64,000 nucleotides of DNA from Telluribacter roseus. Its GTDB lineage: Bacteria > Bacteroidota > Bacteroidia > Cytophagales > Spirosomataceae. The notes beneath the pieces are model-generated. The model ran no database searches, had not been told where the DNA came from, and saw nothing but the letters and a program-made list of their open reading frames with translations. The stretch lies in assembly GCF_017355915.2 (NCBI RefSeq), contig NZ_JAFEUV020000002.1:434001-498000 (forward strand), given 5' to 3'. This document shows, in pieces, positions 44,028 through 52,700 of this stretch. Numbering within the stretch: the stretch's first letter is position 1; every line of letters starts with the position of its first letter. Position numbers and translations under genes: made by a program.

Positions 44028-45356
44028 ATGAGTATCTTACTTGGTGATCGCGAGTATTTTAAAGGAGTAGGGAAGATAGCCTACGAAGGACCTGAATCGG
44101 ACAACCCGCTGGCATTCCGCTGGTACGACGAAAACCGTATCATAGCCGGAAAGAGCATGAAAGAGCACCTGAAGTTTGCTATTGCTTACTGGCATACGTT
44201 CGTAGGCTCAGGCCTGGACCCTTTCGGTGGCCCTACCCATTTCTATCCCTGGGACGAGAAGAGTGATGTGATAGATCGGGCTAAGGATAAAGCAGATGCC
44301 GCTTTTGAATTCATTACCAAAATAGGCGCTCCTTACTACTGCTTCCATGATGTAGACGTAATAGACTATGCCGATGAAGTACGTACCAACGAGAAGCGTA
44401 TCCAGACCATGACTGACTACCTGGCTGCCAAGCAGAAGGAGTCGGGCGTGAAGCTGCTGTGGGGGACTGCCAACCTGTTCAGCCACCACCGCTACATGAA
44501 TGGTGCCTCTACCAATCCTGACTTCCAGGTGGTGACGCACGCTGGTGCTCAGGTGAAGATGGCCCTGGATGCTACCATAGCACTGGGTGGTGAAAACTAC
44601 GTGTTCTGGGGTGGCCGCGAGGGGTATATGACCCTGCTCAATACTGATATGAAGCGTGAGCAGGAGCACTTCGCTCAGATGCTGAAAATGGCCGTTGCTT
44701 ACGCCCGTAAGAATGGCTTCACCGGCAAGTTCTTCATCGAGCCCAAGCCTATGGAGCCAACCAAACACCAGTACGACTATGATGTAGCTACTGTTGTGGG
44801 CTTCCTGCGTCAGTTTGACCTGCTGGACGATTTCGCTATCAACATTGAAGTAAACCACGCTACGCTGGCCGGTCATACATTCGACCATGAGCTACAGGCA
44901 GCGGCTGATGCCGGTGTACTGGGCTCTATCGACGCCAACCGTGGTGACTACCAGAACGGCTGGGATACTGATCAGTTCCCGAATGACCTGATGGAGTGGA
45001 CGCAGGCAATGATGGTGATCCTGAAAGCCGGTGGACTGGCCGGTGGTGGTATCAACTTCGACGCCAAGCGCCGTCGTAACTCTACCGATATGGAGGATAT
45101 ATTCTATGCGCACATCGGTGGTATGGATACCGTAGCCCGCGCTCTGATCATTGCGGATAAAGTAATCCAGCATGGCGAGTTTGACCGCATCCGTAAAGAT
45201 CGCTATGCGAGCTTTGACAGCGGCAAAGGTGCAGACTACGAAGCTGGCAAGCTGCAGCTCGAAGACCTTTTCAACTTGGCTATCGATGGTGGTGAGCCTA
45301 AGATGATCTCCGGCCGTCAGGAATACCTTGAGAACCTGCTGGCTCGGTTTATTTAG
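44028..45356 (+). CDS. xylA: Xylose isomerase
   Basis: 442 residues, full length for a class II xylose isomerase. Signatures: [20 protein letters not shown] near the N-terminus, FCFHDVD-like [15 protein letters not shown] (catalytic His), [16 protein letters not shown], the metal-binding [34 protein letters not shown], and [20 protein letters not shown]. It interconverts D-xylose and D-xylulose (and glucose/fructose) with Mg2+ or Mn2+. No xylulokinase or xylose transporter is adjacent, so it is not part of an obvious xyl operon here. A TTAGC repeat starts at its stop codon and a strong terminator follows. Confidence 0.97.
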   Translation: MSILLGDREYFKGVGKIAYEGPESDNPLAFRWYDENRIIAGKSMKEHLKFAIAYWHTFVGSGLDPFGGPTHFYPWDEKSDVIDRAKDKADAAFEFITKIGAPYYCFHDVDVIDYADEVRTNEKRIQTMTDYLAAKQKESGVKLLWGTANLFSHHRYMNGASTNPDFQVVTHAGAQVKMALDATIALGGENYVFWGGREGYMTLLNTDMKREQEHFAQMLKMAVAYARKNGFTGKFFIEPKPMEPTKHQYDYDVATVVGFLRQFDLLDDFAINIEVNHATLAGHTFDHELQAAADAGVLGSIDANRGDYQNGWDTDQFPNDLMEWTQAMMVILKAGGLAGGGINFDAKRRRNSTDMEDIFYAHIGGMDTVARALIIADKVIQHGEFDRIRKDRYASFDSGKGADYEAGKLQLEDLFNLAIDGGEPKMISGRQEYLENLLARFI

Positions 45357-45398
45357 TAGCTGTTAGGGGTTAGGTATAAGGTATTAGCCTTTTTTAAA
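45356..45398 (+). repeat. TTAGC-rich intergenic repeat, copy D (forward)
   Basis: TAGCTGTTAGGGGTTAGG then TATAAGGTATTAGCCTTTTTTA starts right after the xylA stop codon; related to copies A1, B1 and C. Confidence 0.5.
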
Positions 45399-45423
45399 GT
45401 ACTAGTTCCAAAGCAGCATGTAT

Positions 45424-45467
45424 GCAAAAAGGAAGCCCCGCCAGCGATGGCGGGGCTTCCTTTTTGC
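45424..45467. terminator. Bidirectional terminator between xylA and the M28 peptidase gene
   Basis: 20-bp perfect stem GCAAAAAGGAAGCCCCGCCA with its complement and a GCGA loop; A-run and T-run on both flanks of the GC core. Confidence 0.92.
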
Positions 45468-45481
45468 AAGTCCCTCAGGTA

Positions 45482-46834
45482 CTACCGCATACCGGGGCGG
45501 GGTAGTACCGGAAGGCTTTCGTTGCCATCTTCACTCACCGCTTGTACCGCAAAGAAGTAGTTATCTTTGGAGTAGGGCAGGGTCATACCCAATTTGTCGG
45601 TAAAGAATTTCTTCTGCCAGAAAGGCCAGTGCGTCTCGCGCATAAGCACGTAGTAGCCCTTTACTTTTCCGCTCTTGGGAGCCTGCCAGAACAGACTTGT
45701 CGCGTTAGTCAGGTTGCGGGCTTCCATCGTTACATTTTGGGGCTGTGCCGGAGCCTTTGCCAGATTGGCCAGGTTAGCCAGGTTCATAGCGGTGTTCTTA
45801 CGCAGGTACTCAAAGTCCATGAACTTTGCGTGGTCACCATACTCAATGCCATTTTCAGTGCGCAGGTCCTGGTGCTGGTGCTCGAAGTTTTCGTTCATTT
45901 CGGTAAAGCGTACCGCCGCAAAATCACGATTAACAAAAGGCGTATGGTCACCGCCGCGCAGGTAGCGGTCGTTGCGGTAGATGAGGCGTACTTCCAGGTT
46001 ATCTACGTAGCGCTCACCTACCTCCTTTACATAGCGCGCCAGGGTACGTGCCTTACCGTCGTTCTCCAAGCCGTACTGACGTATGTTAGCGGCTCGTTTG
46101 TCGGTCTCAAAGCCGGGAAGGCCTTCGCTGAATACCCGTACAATGGTATTGTTGATGATGCGCGTGTCGTGGCTGTTGTTGGAGCCCATGATATCATTGT
46201 TAAGCAGGGCTTCCAGGTTCCACTTTTCGTCCACCGCCCGCTGAGCCAGGTGCTCGGCCCCGAGCAGGCCTTGTTCTTCACCACTTACGGCCACAAACAC
46301 AATAGTAGCCGGAAAAGAGGACTTGCTCATAACGCGGGCCAATTCGATCACGGCTGCGGTACCGGAGCCGTCGTCGTTAGCACCGGGAGCCTTACTCGTA
46401 CGGTTCATGACGTCAGTCACGCGGCTATCGATATGTCCAGTCACAATAAATACACGGTCATCATTGGGGTCGGTACCTTTTAGCGTAGCCATTACATTAC
46501 CCATCTCTACGGGCTTGTCGATGCGGCGGCCATCGGGCTGTAAGGTCCAGGTATCAATGGTAGCGGTCATACGGCCGCCCGATTGCTTAGCGTACTGCTG
46601 AAACTTACCTAGTACCCACCGACGAGCTGCTCCAATGCCCTGCGGACCGGTCGTAGCGCTTAGGGTATGACGGGTACCAAAGCTCACCAGCCCGTCAACG
46701 TGCGCCCTCAGGCTATCTTCCGACACCTCCGTGACCATCTGCATAATGGCCGGATCGCGCTGTACTACGGTTTGGGAGAAGGTATAGGCGAATGGTGAAA
46801 ATAAAAGCGAACAGAGAAAAAAGACTTTTTTCAT
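45482..46834 (-). CDS. M28-family zinc aminopeptidase, secreted
   Basis: 450 residues with a Sec signal peptide (cleavage near YTFSQ-TVV). The catalytic domain has the M28 zinc ligands in order: His in TGHIDSR (about 134), bridging Asp in GANDDGSGTA (about 152), Glu pair in SGEEQGLLGA (about 182), Asp in NNDIMGSN (about 213) and His in GGDHTPF (about 298). The C-terminal ~85 residues (QPQNVTMEARNLTNATSLFW...KGYYVLMRETHWPF) form a fibronectin III-like domain. It should remove N-terminal residues from peptides outside the cytoplasm. It converges with xylA across a strong terminator. Confidence 0.9.
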   Translation of the reverse strand: MKKVFFLCSLLFSPFAYTFSQTVVQRDPAIMQMVTEVSEDSLRAHVDGLVSFGTRHTLSATTGPQGIGAARRWVLGKFQQYAKQSGGRMTATIDTWTLQPDGRRIDKPVEMGNVMATLKGTDPNDDRVFIVTGHIDSRVTDVMNRTSKAPGANDDGSGTAAVIELARVMSKSSFPATIVFVAVSGEEQGLLGAEHLAQRAVDEKWNLEALLNNDIMGSNNSHDTRIINNTIVRVFSEGLPGFETDKRAANIRQYGLENDGKARTLARYVKEVGERYVDNLEVRLIYRNDRYLRGGDHTPFVNRDFAAVRFTEMNENFEHQHQDLRTENGIEYGDHAKFMDFEYLRKNTAMNLANLANLAKAPAQPQNVTMEARNLTNATSLFWQAPKSGKVKGYYVLMRETHWPFWQKKFFTDKLGMTLPYSKDNYFFAVQAVSEDGNESLPVLPRPGMR

Positions 46835-47222
46835 ATCAAAAGGTGCCTGTTTTTAAATCTAACAAACCATAAAAATACAAAACTACGGGTAACTTCTGTG
46901 GGAAAAGTTAGGCAACAGGCGAAAGCCTAAACTTCAAATGAAATAGTGCAAATAGATCTAACAGGAAGGCAGGGACAAGCAGGTGGAAACAGCAGGTAGA
47001 TGTAGACCTTAGGAGTAAAAAGAAATTTTTGATTGAATGCTGTGTGTGTTCAGGTACTTAGGGTACTTCTGAGAAGGAAGGGGTAAAAGTGATGAGTGTC
47101 AGTATAATATCGGGTGTAGGTCATGGTAATAGTGCGTGGTAGCTACCACTTTTATTAAGGATTAGATGGGGGAGCTGGTGGAAAATTATTTCAGTGCTGG
47201 AAACCTATAAAAGCATACACGT
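46835..47222. other. 388-base divergent gap with a perfect 14-bp palindrome
   Basis: No gene is seen. A minus-strand TAGTTTTG -7 box for the M28 gene lies at 46878-46885 without a well-spaced -33 box. GTGGTAGCTACCAC at 47136-47149 is a perfect 14-bp palindrome about 75 bases before the next gene's start. Confidence 0.5.
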
Positions 47223-48131
47223 ATGAATCAGAGAAAGACAGTTACCACGCTTGCCATCTGCATAGCAATCGCAGCGGCCATTGCCGCTACTACGGGTATA
47301 TTTTCCAACCAGGGGCCGGGACCTTACCAGTACTCTTCGATCCACGGGGAGAGCGTGACCCTCTACGGGCGGGGCATCTATAAGCACATGTCGGCTGAGG
47401 TAGCTATTCAAGGTATAGCTCAGGACTATGTGACACTCTTTATGGCGGTTCCGTTATTGCTTCTGTCCCTATATTGGGTAAGGAAAGAATCTTTAAAAGG
47501 ACGCTTCCTGCTGGCAGGTACTTTGGGGTATTTTTTTGTAACGTACCTGTTTTACCTGACCATGGGTAGCTATAATCAGTTGTTCCTGCTGTATGCCTTT
47601 CTGCTGGGTACTTCCTTTTTTGCTCTGACCCTTACACTCCTTTCCTTTGACATTTCCAGACTCCCCGAGCAGTTCACGGAAAGTACGCCTGTAAAGTTCA
47701 CAGGGAGCTTCCTGATCTTCAGTGCTTTTTCAATTACAATGCTGTGGCTGAGTGTAGTAGTGCCGCCCCTGCTGGATGGCAGCATCTATCCCACATCGCT
47801 GGAGCACTATACCACGCTTATCGTACAGGGGCTAGACCTGGGGCTACTGTTACCGCTGGCTTTTGTATCGGGTATCCTGTTGCTGCGCAAGCGCCCCTGG
47901 GGGTACCTGCTGGTTCCGGTCTATTTTGTTTTTCTGTCGATACTAATGACGGCTCTCACGGCCAAGATCATTGCCATGGGCCTAAGTGGCTACAATATTA
48001 TTCCGGTGGTATTTATTATTCCCACCTTTGCCGCTACCTCCGTGTGGTGTACCCTTCTGCTGCTTAACAATACCACTACCGCCATCCGGACCAGCCAGAT
48101 CAAACAGCTGCACATGACTCAGCCAGCATAG
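47223..48131 (+). CDS. Multi-spanning membrane protein of unknown function
   Basis: 302 residues with about eight hydrophobic segments (for example TLAICIAIAAAIAATTGIF, YVTLFMAVPLLLLSLYWV, LLLPLAFVSGILLL). An exposed loop after the first segment reads PYQYSSIHGESVTLYGRGIY, a pattern (HGE..TLYGRGIY) I have seen in uncharacterised membrane proteins but cannot name. No catalytic residues are obvious. It begins a plus-strand run of four membrane-protein genes and a GNAT gene, two of them CPBP proteases, with 11 bases to the first CPBP gene, so co-transcription is likely. Confidence 0.72.
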   Translation: MNQRKTVTTLAICIAIAAAIAATTGIFSNQGPGPYQYSSIHGESVTLYGRGIYKHMSAEVAIQGIAQDYVTLFMAVPLLLLSLYWVRKESLKGRFLLAGTLGYFFVTYLFYLTMGSYNQLFLLYAFLLGTSFFALTLTLLSFDISRLPEQFTESTPVKFTGSFLIFSAFSITMLWLSVVVPPLLDGSIYPTSLEHYTTLIVQGLDLGLLLPLAFVSGILLLRKRPWGYLLVPVYFVFLSILMTALTAKIIAMGLSGYNIIPVVFIIPTFAATSVWCTLLLLNNTTTAIRTSQIKQLHMTQPA

Positions 48132-48142
48132 CCCTTCGAGCC

Positions 48143-48952
48143 ATGAAACAACTTCTATCCTACTTTGGCCTGGCGTACGCTATCTCCTGGCTAGTCTGGC
48201 TACCCCTTTACGGACCAGCTTTGGGGCTGACTAGCCTGCCCACAGTACCCTTTCACCATGCCCTGGGCGGATTAGGGCCCTTACTGGCAGCTTTGCTGAT
48301 AACCTTCTGGTACGCCCGAAAGAGAGGGGTAGCCCAGCTACTGGCTCAGTGTACGCAGTTGCGGCCTGTCGGGTACCTGGCTGTAGCCCTTCTTAGTCCG
48401 TTTGTACTGGCTATTATCGCGGCTGTGATGGCCTACTTCTTAAATGGTACTGCTATACAGCTGGATGGACTGCTCCGCACCAGGGAGTTCCCGGAGTTTA
48501 ACTTGCTGTCCTTCTTTGTGTACAACCTCATCTTTTTTGGTTTTGGTGAAGAGGTTGGCTGGCGGGGCTTTGCCTTGCCCCGGCTACAGAGCCGCATGAA
48601 CGCCCTTACAGCCAGTATTGTGCTCACAGTTTTTTGGGCTTTGTGGCACCTGCCGTTGTTTCTGTACCGCCCGGGCTATACCTCTATGGATGTGGTGGGG
48701 GCAGTTGGCTGGGGGGTGAGTCTGTTGACAGGTAGTATACTGCTGACGTGGCTGTACAACTCGTCCAGAGGAAGTGTGCTGGTGTGTGCCGTTTTTCATT
48801 CAACCGTCGATATTGCCTTTACGGCCGATATGGCTGATCAGCATATAGTCGGCTACATGGGCTTTCTGATCACCCTTTGGGGCATCATGACAGTAGGCTT
48901 ACTTACCTCCAGGAGCAGAGCCAGGGTACCGGCTATGGCTGCGGATAAGTAA
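48143..48952 (+). CDS. CPBP-family intramembrane glutamic protease (first copy)
   Basis: 269 residues, about eight membrane segments. The CPBP/Abi core is complete: Glu136-Glu137 with Arg in EEVGWRGFALPRLQ, His169 in FWALWHLPLFLY, and His219 in FHSTVDIAF. These residues form the catalytic site of Rce1-like enzymes that cut inside or at the edge of membrane segments. In bacteria CPBP proteins mature prenylated or bacteriocin-like peptides or give immunity to them, or take part in membrane signalling; none is shown here. It starts 11 bases after the upstream membrane-protein gene and a second CPBP gene lies 0.6 kb downstream. Confidence 0.88.
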   Translation: MKQLLSYFGLAYAISWLVWLPLYGPALGLTSLPTVPFHHALGGLGPLLAALLITFWYARKRGVAQLLAQCTQLRPVGYLAVALLSPFVLAIIAAVMAYFLNGTAIQLDGLLRTREFPEFNLLSFFVYNLIFFGFGEEVGWRGFALPRLQSRMNALTASIVLTVFWALWHLPLFLYRPGYTSMDVVGAVGWGVSLLTGSILLTWLYNSSRGSVLVCAVFHSTVDIAFTADMADQHIVGYMGFLITLWGIMTVGLLTSRSRARVPAMAADK

Positions 48953-49127
48953 GTAGTAATTACCTCAATACAGGTAGAAACTCAGACTTACGCACAACTA
49001 CAATGTAACACGGGTGTACTGGTACTGCTGCCCGTGGAGCTGTACAGTACCAAAATTTTGATATTTTAGCGGCCAGATAATACCAGAAGGCTGTTTCTGC
49101 CAACCTCTATCCTGAACACTCATACCT

Positions 49128-49535
49128 ATGAAAGACCTCATCACTGAGCGATTCGCCCTGAATGGCTTACTTACCATTATCTCGCTGACTATTGTATTTC
49201 ATGTACTGGTCGTACTGGGCGTAATTCCGTTTGAAATAGTCTGGGGCGGGAGACTACAGGATCGCTCGCAGATGCTGGCTTTTGAAATCGTTTCTCTGGG
49301 TATCAACCTGTTTATGCTTGCGATAATCTGCGTCAGGGCAGGTATTGTCAGGATCAACGTGCACCCTATGCTTACCAGGGTAATCTTTTGGGCGATGTTT
49401 GGGCTCTTTCTGCTCAATACCGTTGGTAACATTTTCTCGAATAATAGTCTCGAAAGACTCATATTTACACCACTAACACTGATTCTGTCCATTTTCTGTT
49501 TTCGGGTAGCTGTGGGTAAACCTGGTAACGTATAG
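49128..49535 (+). CDS. Small four-helix membrane protein of unknown function
   Basis: 135 residues with four hydrophobic segments (LLTIISLTIVFHVLVVLG, IVSLGINLFMLAIICVRA, VIFWAMFGLFLLNTVGNIF, LIFTPLTLILSIFCFRVAVG). The second loop (IPFEIVWGGRLQDRSQML) is its longest soluble stretch. A topologically similar family is found beside CPBP genes in several bacteria, but I cannot name it. It lies 26 bases before the second CPBP gene and may work with it. Confidence 0.7.
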   Translation: MKDLITERFALNGLLTIISLTIVFHVLVVLGVIPFEIVWGGRLQDRSQMLAFEIVSLGINLFMLAIICVRAGIVRINVHPMLTRVIFWAMFGLFLLNTVGNIFSNNSLERLIFTPLTLILSIFCFRVAVGKPGNV

Positions 49536-49561
49536 GCTGCTCGGCAGGATGAACGTCTCCT

Positions 49562-50470
49562 ATGAATACTAAAAAAATACAACTGTTTCTGAGTTTCGCT
49601 TTTGGGATTAGCTGGACCGTCGGGCTAATCATGTACCTGCTGGGTGTTGAGTATGGCACTATGCAGTCTACCGTACTGATAGCTCTTTTTTATATGACCG
49701 CGCCCGCACTGGCCACTGTCATTACCCAGAAGTACTTCTATAAGCAATCACTAAAAGAGTATGGCCTGACGCTGAAAAACACAGTACCCAAAAATATCCT
49801 GATCGCCATTGGGTTCTACCTGGCGTATGTCCTGCTGACGATGGGAATCATTTTCGTATTGGGTAATATAATGGAGGTAGATGGGATGGGGCAGGTGACG
49901 TTTGCGCAGGATGAGATACTCAGGAAGGTGGAGGAATCCATGAAAGGAAGTGGTGATACAGCAGAAGTGAAACTACCGCCTCCGGTGGTACTGTTCCTGG
50001 CGGGGCTTATGGGAGGAGTACTGGCCGGCTTTACGTTCAACCTGCCGTTTACCCTGGGGGAAGAGTTGGGCTGGCGTGGCTTGTTACTGAAAGAGACTCA
50101 GAGCCTGGGCTTCTGGAAGTCGAACCTGCTCATTGGCACCATCTGGGGAGTCTGGCACTTGCCTATAATCATTATGGGACATAACTACCCTGACCAACCC
50201 ATAGCAGGTAGCCTGATGATGATCCTGTTCTGTATAGCTCTTTCATTTTTGCATGCCATTGTACGGCTGAAAGTCAGGACTGTCTACGCTCCGGCCGCCT
50301 TTCACGGTATGATCAATGCCGGCGGCCCCTTAGCTCTGCTGTTTATTATCAACAATAATGTACTCGTTGGTAGCATCGTGGGCCTGGCTGGCGTCATAGC
50401 CGCTTTGATCATTACCCTCGTCTACCTGAGCATCGACAGGCGGTTTGTCGCGGAATACAGAAATCTTTAA
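49562..50470 (+). CDS. CPBP-family intramembrane glutamic protease (second copy)
   Basis: 302 residues, about eight membrane segments. Core residues: Glu167-Glu168 and Arg in EELGWRGLLLKETQ, His199 in WGVWHLPIIIMG, and His248/Asn252 in FHGMINAGG, the closest of the two copies to the classical pattern. A charged helical loop (DEILRKVEESMKGSGDTAEVK, here split as DEILRKVEESM and KGSGDTAEVK) precedes the core and is probably cytoplasmic. Its stop is three bases from the GNAT start, suggesting one transcript. The two CPBP copies are only distantly alike, so they are not a recent duplication. Confidence 0.88.
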   Translation: MNTKKIQLFLSFAFGISWTVGLIMYLLGVEYGTMQSTVLIALFYMTAPALATVITQKYFYKQSLKEYGLTLKNTVPKNILIAIGFYLAYVLLTMGIIFVLGNIMEVDGMGQVTFAQDEILRKVEESMKGSGDTAEVKLPPPVVLFLAGLMGGVLAGFTFNLPFTLGEELGWRGLLLKETQSLGFWKSNLLIGTIWGVWHLPIIIMGHNYPDQPIAGSLMMILFCIALSFLHAIVRLKVRTVYAPAAFHGMINAGGPLALLFIINNNVLVGSIVGLAGVIAALIITLVYLSIDRRFVAEYRNL

Positions 50471-50473
50471 AGT

Positions 50474-50932
50474 ATGAAAAATACTTTGCATCATCAGATC
50501 GAAAAGGCTAACTCTACTGATTACGATGAGATCGTGGAGGTATGGGAGGCGTCGGTACGGGCTACCCACGATTTCCTTTCAGAAAAGGACATCCAGTACT
50601 TCCGGCCGTTGATTCGGAGCGAGTACCTGAAGACCGTCGACTTATTTTGCATCAGGAGCGAGCAGGGCAGGATCGAGGGCTTCCTGGGTACTTCCGAAGA
50701 TAAAATCGAGATGCTATTTCTGAGGCCGGAGGCCAGAGGGAAAGGTATAGGCAAGGCTTTGCTCCAGTATGCTATTCATAATCTAACTATTACCAAGGTA
50801 GATGTCAATGAGCAAAACGGGCAGGCCGTAGGATTTTATGAGCACTTGGGGTTTAGAGTAGTAAGCCGGTCAGAGCTGGATGGTACCGGCAAGCCGTATC
50901 CTATACTGGGTATGCAGTTAGCAGGTTACTAA
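50474..50932 (+). CDS. GNAT-family N-acetyltransferase (YjaB-like)
   Basis: 152 residues. The acetyl-CoA binding loop is FLRPEARGKGIGKALLQYAI (the R/Q-x-x-G-x-G/A motif), and the C-terminal strand carries VDVNEQNGQAVGFYEHLGFR, typical of YjaB/RimI-like proteins, followed by GKPYPILGMQL. The acceptor is unknown: such enzymes acetylate small amines, antibiotics or protein N-termini. It starts three bases after the second CPBP gene, which makes co-translation likely, and a hairpin follows its stop. Confidence 0.85.
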   Translation: MKNTLHHQIEKANSTDYDEIVEVWEASVRATHDFLSEKDIQYFRPLIRSEYLKTVDLFCIRSEQGRIEGFLGTSEDKIEMLFLRPEARGKGIGKALLQYAIHNLTITKVDVNEQNGQAVGFYEHLGFRVVSRSELDGTGKPYPILGMQLAGY

Positions 50933-50956
50933 TAACCGCAGTCTTCTACTACTTCA

Positions 50957-50990
50957 CAAGCTCAGTTACTACCGGCTGAGCTTTTTGTTT
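50957..50990 (+). terminator. Terminator after the GNAT gene
   Basis: AAGCTCAG / CTGAGCTT stem (50958-50983) with a 10-base loop, then a T-rich run. It closes the five-gene plus-strand run that begins at 47223. Confidence 0.75.
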
Positions 50991-51224
50991 TTTCACCTGC
51001 ATTAGATCATACTTCTATACTTAGCAGGTAGTCTCAGCCTATTTCATCGGCAATAGTAGCAGCAGGAGGAACATATTTCACTTTATTTTGATTAGAGAGA
51101 AGCTAAGTAGTGTATGCCGTTCAGAATAGCAGGTTGAGATGATTCAACGTCTGGCGTTGTCGGATGAGGTGGCTGGTCTGATGGTAGAGGTACAGCTAGT
51201 TTATTTATACTAAAATACCCGTGT

Positions 51225-51941
51225 ATGGAATCATTAAAAGGAAAAGTAGCTCTGGTGACAGGAGCAGGTAAAGGCATAGGTAAGGCCATCGCCGTAGCAC
51301 TGGCTCAGGAAGGTGTACATGTAGGACTGATGGCGCGCAGCGAGGGAGCTTTGCAGGCTGTGGCTGAGGAAATAAAGGCACTGGGTGTAAATGCGGCTAC
51401 GGCCGTAGCGGATGTGAGCAACAGAGAGGCCGTAGAAGCGGCTGTTGCCCAGTTACAGAGTAGTCTGGGGCCTATCGACATTCTGATCAATAACGCCGGT
51501 ACGGCGGCTTTTGGGAAGTTTCTGGAGCTGGAGCCCGAGCAGTGGGAAGAGCAGGTCAGAGTAAACCTGTTTGGAGTGTACTACACCACCCGTGCCGTAC
51601 TGCCCCAGATGATCGAGCGCCAGACCGGTGATATCATTAATATATCTTCTACGGCCGGTAGAGCCGGTAGCCCCGTGACCAGCGCCTACAGTGCCTCCAA
51701 GTTTGGGGTGTTTGGCCTGAGTGAGAGTCTGATGCAGGAAGTGCGTAAGCACAACATACGCGTAACGGCCATGGCGCCCAGTACTATCGTAACCGATCTA
51801 GCCAATAGCAATAAACTGATTACGGGCGATCCGGAGCGGGTGATGCATCCCGAAGACTTTGCTGAACTCCTTATGGCTCAGCTGAAGCTGAACCGTAGGG
51901 TATTTGTAAAAGAAGCGAGCGTCTTCTCCACAAATCCATAA
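51225..51941 (+). CDS. SDR-family oxidoreductase (3-ketoacyl-ACP reductase-like)
   Basis: 238 residues, a classical short-chain dehydrogenase. Cofactor loop TGAGKGIG at 12-19, ADVSN for the adenine pocket, NNAG in the fourth strand, catalytic Ser in [14 protein letters not shown] (Tyr-Lys pair) and the downstream [13 protein letters not shown]. The ARS after the second strand (LMARSEGAL) suggests NADP(H). It matches FabG-like 3-oxoacyl reductases in length and motifs, but such enzymes reduce many carbonyls and the substrate is unknown. The next gene is a second SDR that lacks the catalytic pair. Confidence 0.9.
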   Translation: MESLKGKVALVTGAGKGIGKAIAVALAQEGVHVGLMARSEGALQAVAEEIKALGVNAATAVADVSNREAVEAAVAQLQSSLGPIDILINNAGTAAFGKFLELEPEQWEEQVRVNLFGVYYTTRAVLPQMIERQTGDIINISSTAGRAGSPVTSAYSASKFGVFGLSESLMQEVRKHNIRVTAMAPSTIVTDLANSNKLITGDPERVMHPEDFAELLMAQLKLNRRVFVKEASVFSTNP

Positions 51942-51996
51942 GTTTACCCAATTACATCTATTTCTTATTTTTCACCTGACCTAAAAAAGTAAAAAG

Positions 51997-52611
51997 ATGA
52001 GAATAGTGGTATTAGGTGCTACGGGCACCATCGGAGGAGCCATTGTACAGCTCCTGAAGGAGAAAGGACATGAAGTAATCGAAGCGTCGCGTACTACCCA
52101 GCCTGGTATTGATATCGCGGAGCCTTCCACCATTGACCAATTTTTTGATCAGGTGGGGGAGGTTGACGCCATTATCAGTGCTGCGGGTAGCGCAGCCTTT
52201 GCGGCTCTGGGCCAGCTGACCGATGATGACATGCAACTTAGTGTAAATAACAAACTGCTTGGGCAGGTCAATATGGTACGTCGGGGGCTGCCTAAGTTAC
52301 GCCCCAACGGCGTCGCTATCATTACAGGAGGCTTTCTGGCTTATACTCCCTCGCCACAGACATCCATGATTGCTATGGTCAATGCGGGTCTGGAAGGATT
52401 CGCAAGAGCAGCCGCGCTGGAAATGACCGAAGGACGGAGAGTGGTGGTAGTACATCCTCCTTGGGTGGCCGAAACTGCCATCAAACTGGGTATGGACGCC
52501 TCGCCCTGGCCAGATGCGACCAAAACCGCCGAAGCCTACGTCACGGCTCTGGAAGGAACCCAAAATGGTGTACCCATATTTGTGAAAGGATACGAGCCAT
52601 CAGCATCCTGA
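51997..52611 (+). CDS. Atypical SDR-fold protein without catalytic Tyr-Lys
   Basis: 204 residues. The N-terminal nucleotide loop (VVLGATGTIGGAIVQLL) is intact, and the strand order fits a short SDR. But where classical members have YxxxK this one has SMIAMVNAGLEG, so Tyr and Lys are replaced by Ile and Asn. Conserved relatives of this type (Lin1944-like group of SDRs) also lack the typical active-site residues and have unknown function, so it may bind a nucleotide without the usual reduction, or use other residues. It sits 55 bases after a canonical SDR gene and a terminator follows. Confidence 0.8.
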   Translation: MRIVVLGATGTIGGAIVQLLKEKGHEVIEASRTTQPGIDIAEPSTIDQFFDQVGEVDAIISAAGSAAFAALGQLTDDDMQLSVNNKLLGQVNMVRRGLPKLRPNGVAIITGGFLAYTPSPQTSMIAMVNAGLEGFARAAALEMTEGRRVVVVHPPWVAETAIKLGMDASPWPDATKTAEAYVTALEGTQNGVPIFVKGYEPSAS

Positions 52612-52618
52612 TACAGAC

Positions 52619-52654
52619 AATCAAAAATGCCCGGTCATACGGGCATTTTTGATT
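52619..52654. terminator. Terminator after the atypical SDR gene
   Basis: 15-bp perfect stem AATCAAAAATGCCCG / CGGGCATTTTTGATT with a GTCATA loop; functional on both strands between convergent genes. Confidence 0.9.
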
Positions 52655-52700
52655 ATAAGGTGTACGCAGTACTACTAAACTGTCAGTAAGTACGGGGTAC

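Noticed and set aside
45542-46483. 313-codon plus-strand frame opposite the M28 peptidase gene
   Set aside because: The minus strand carries all M28 metal ligands.
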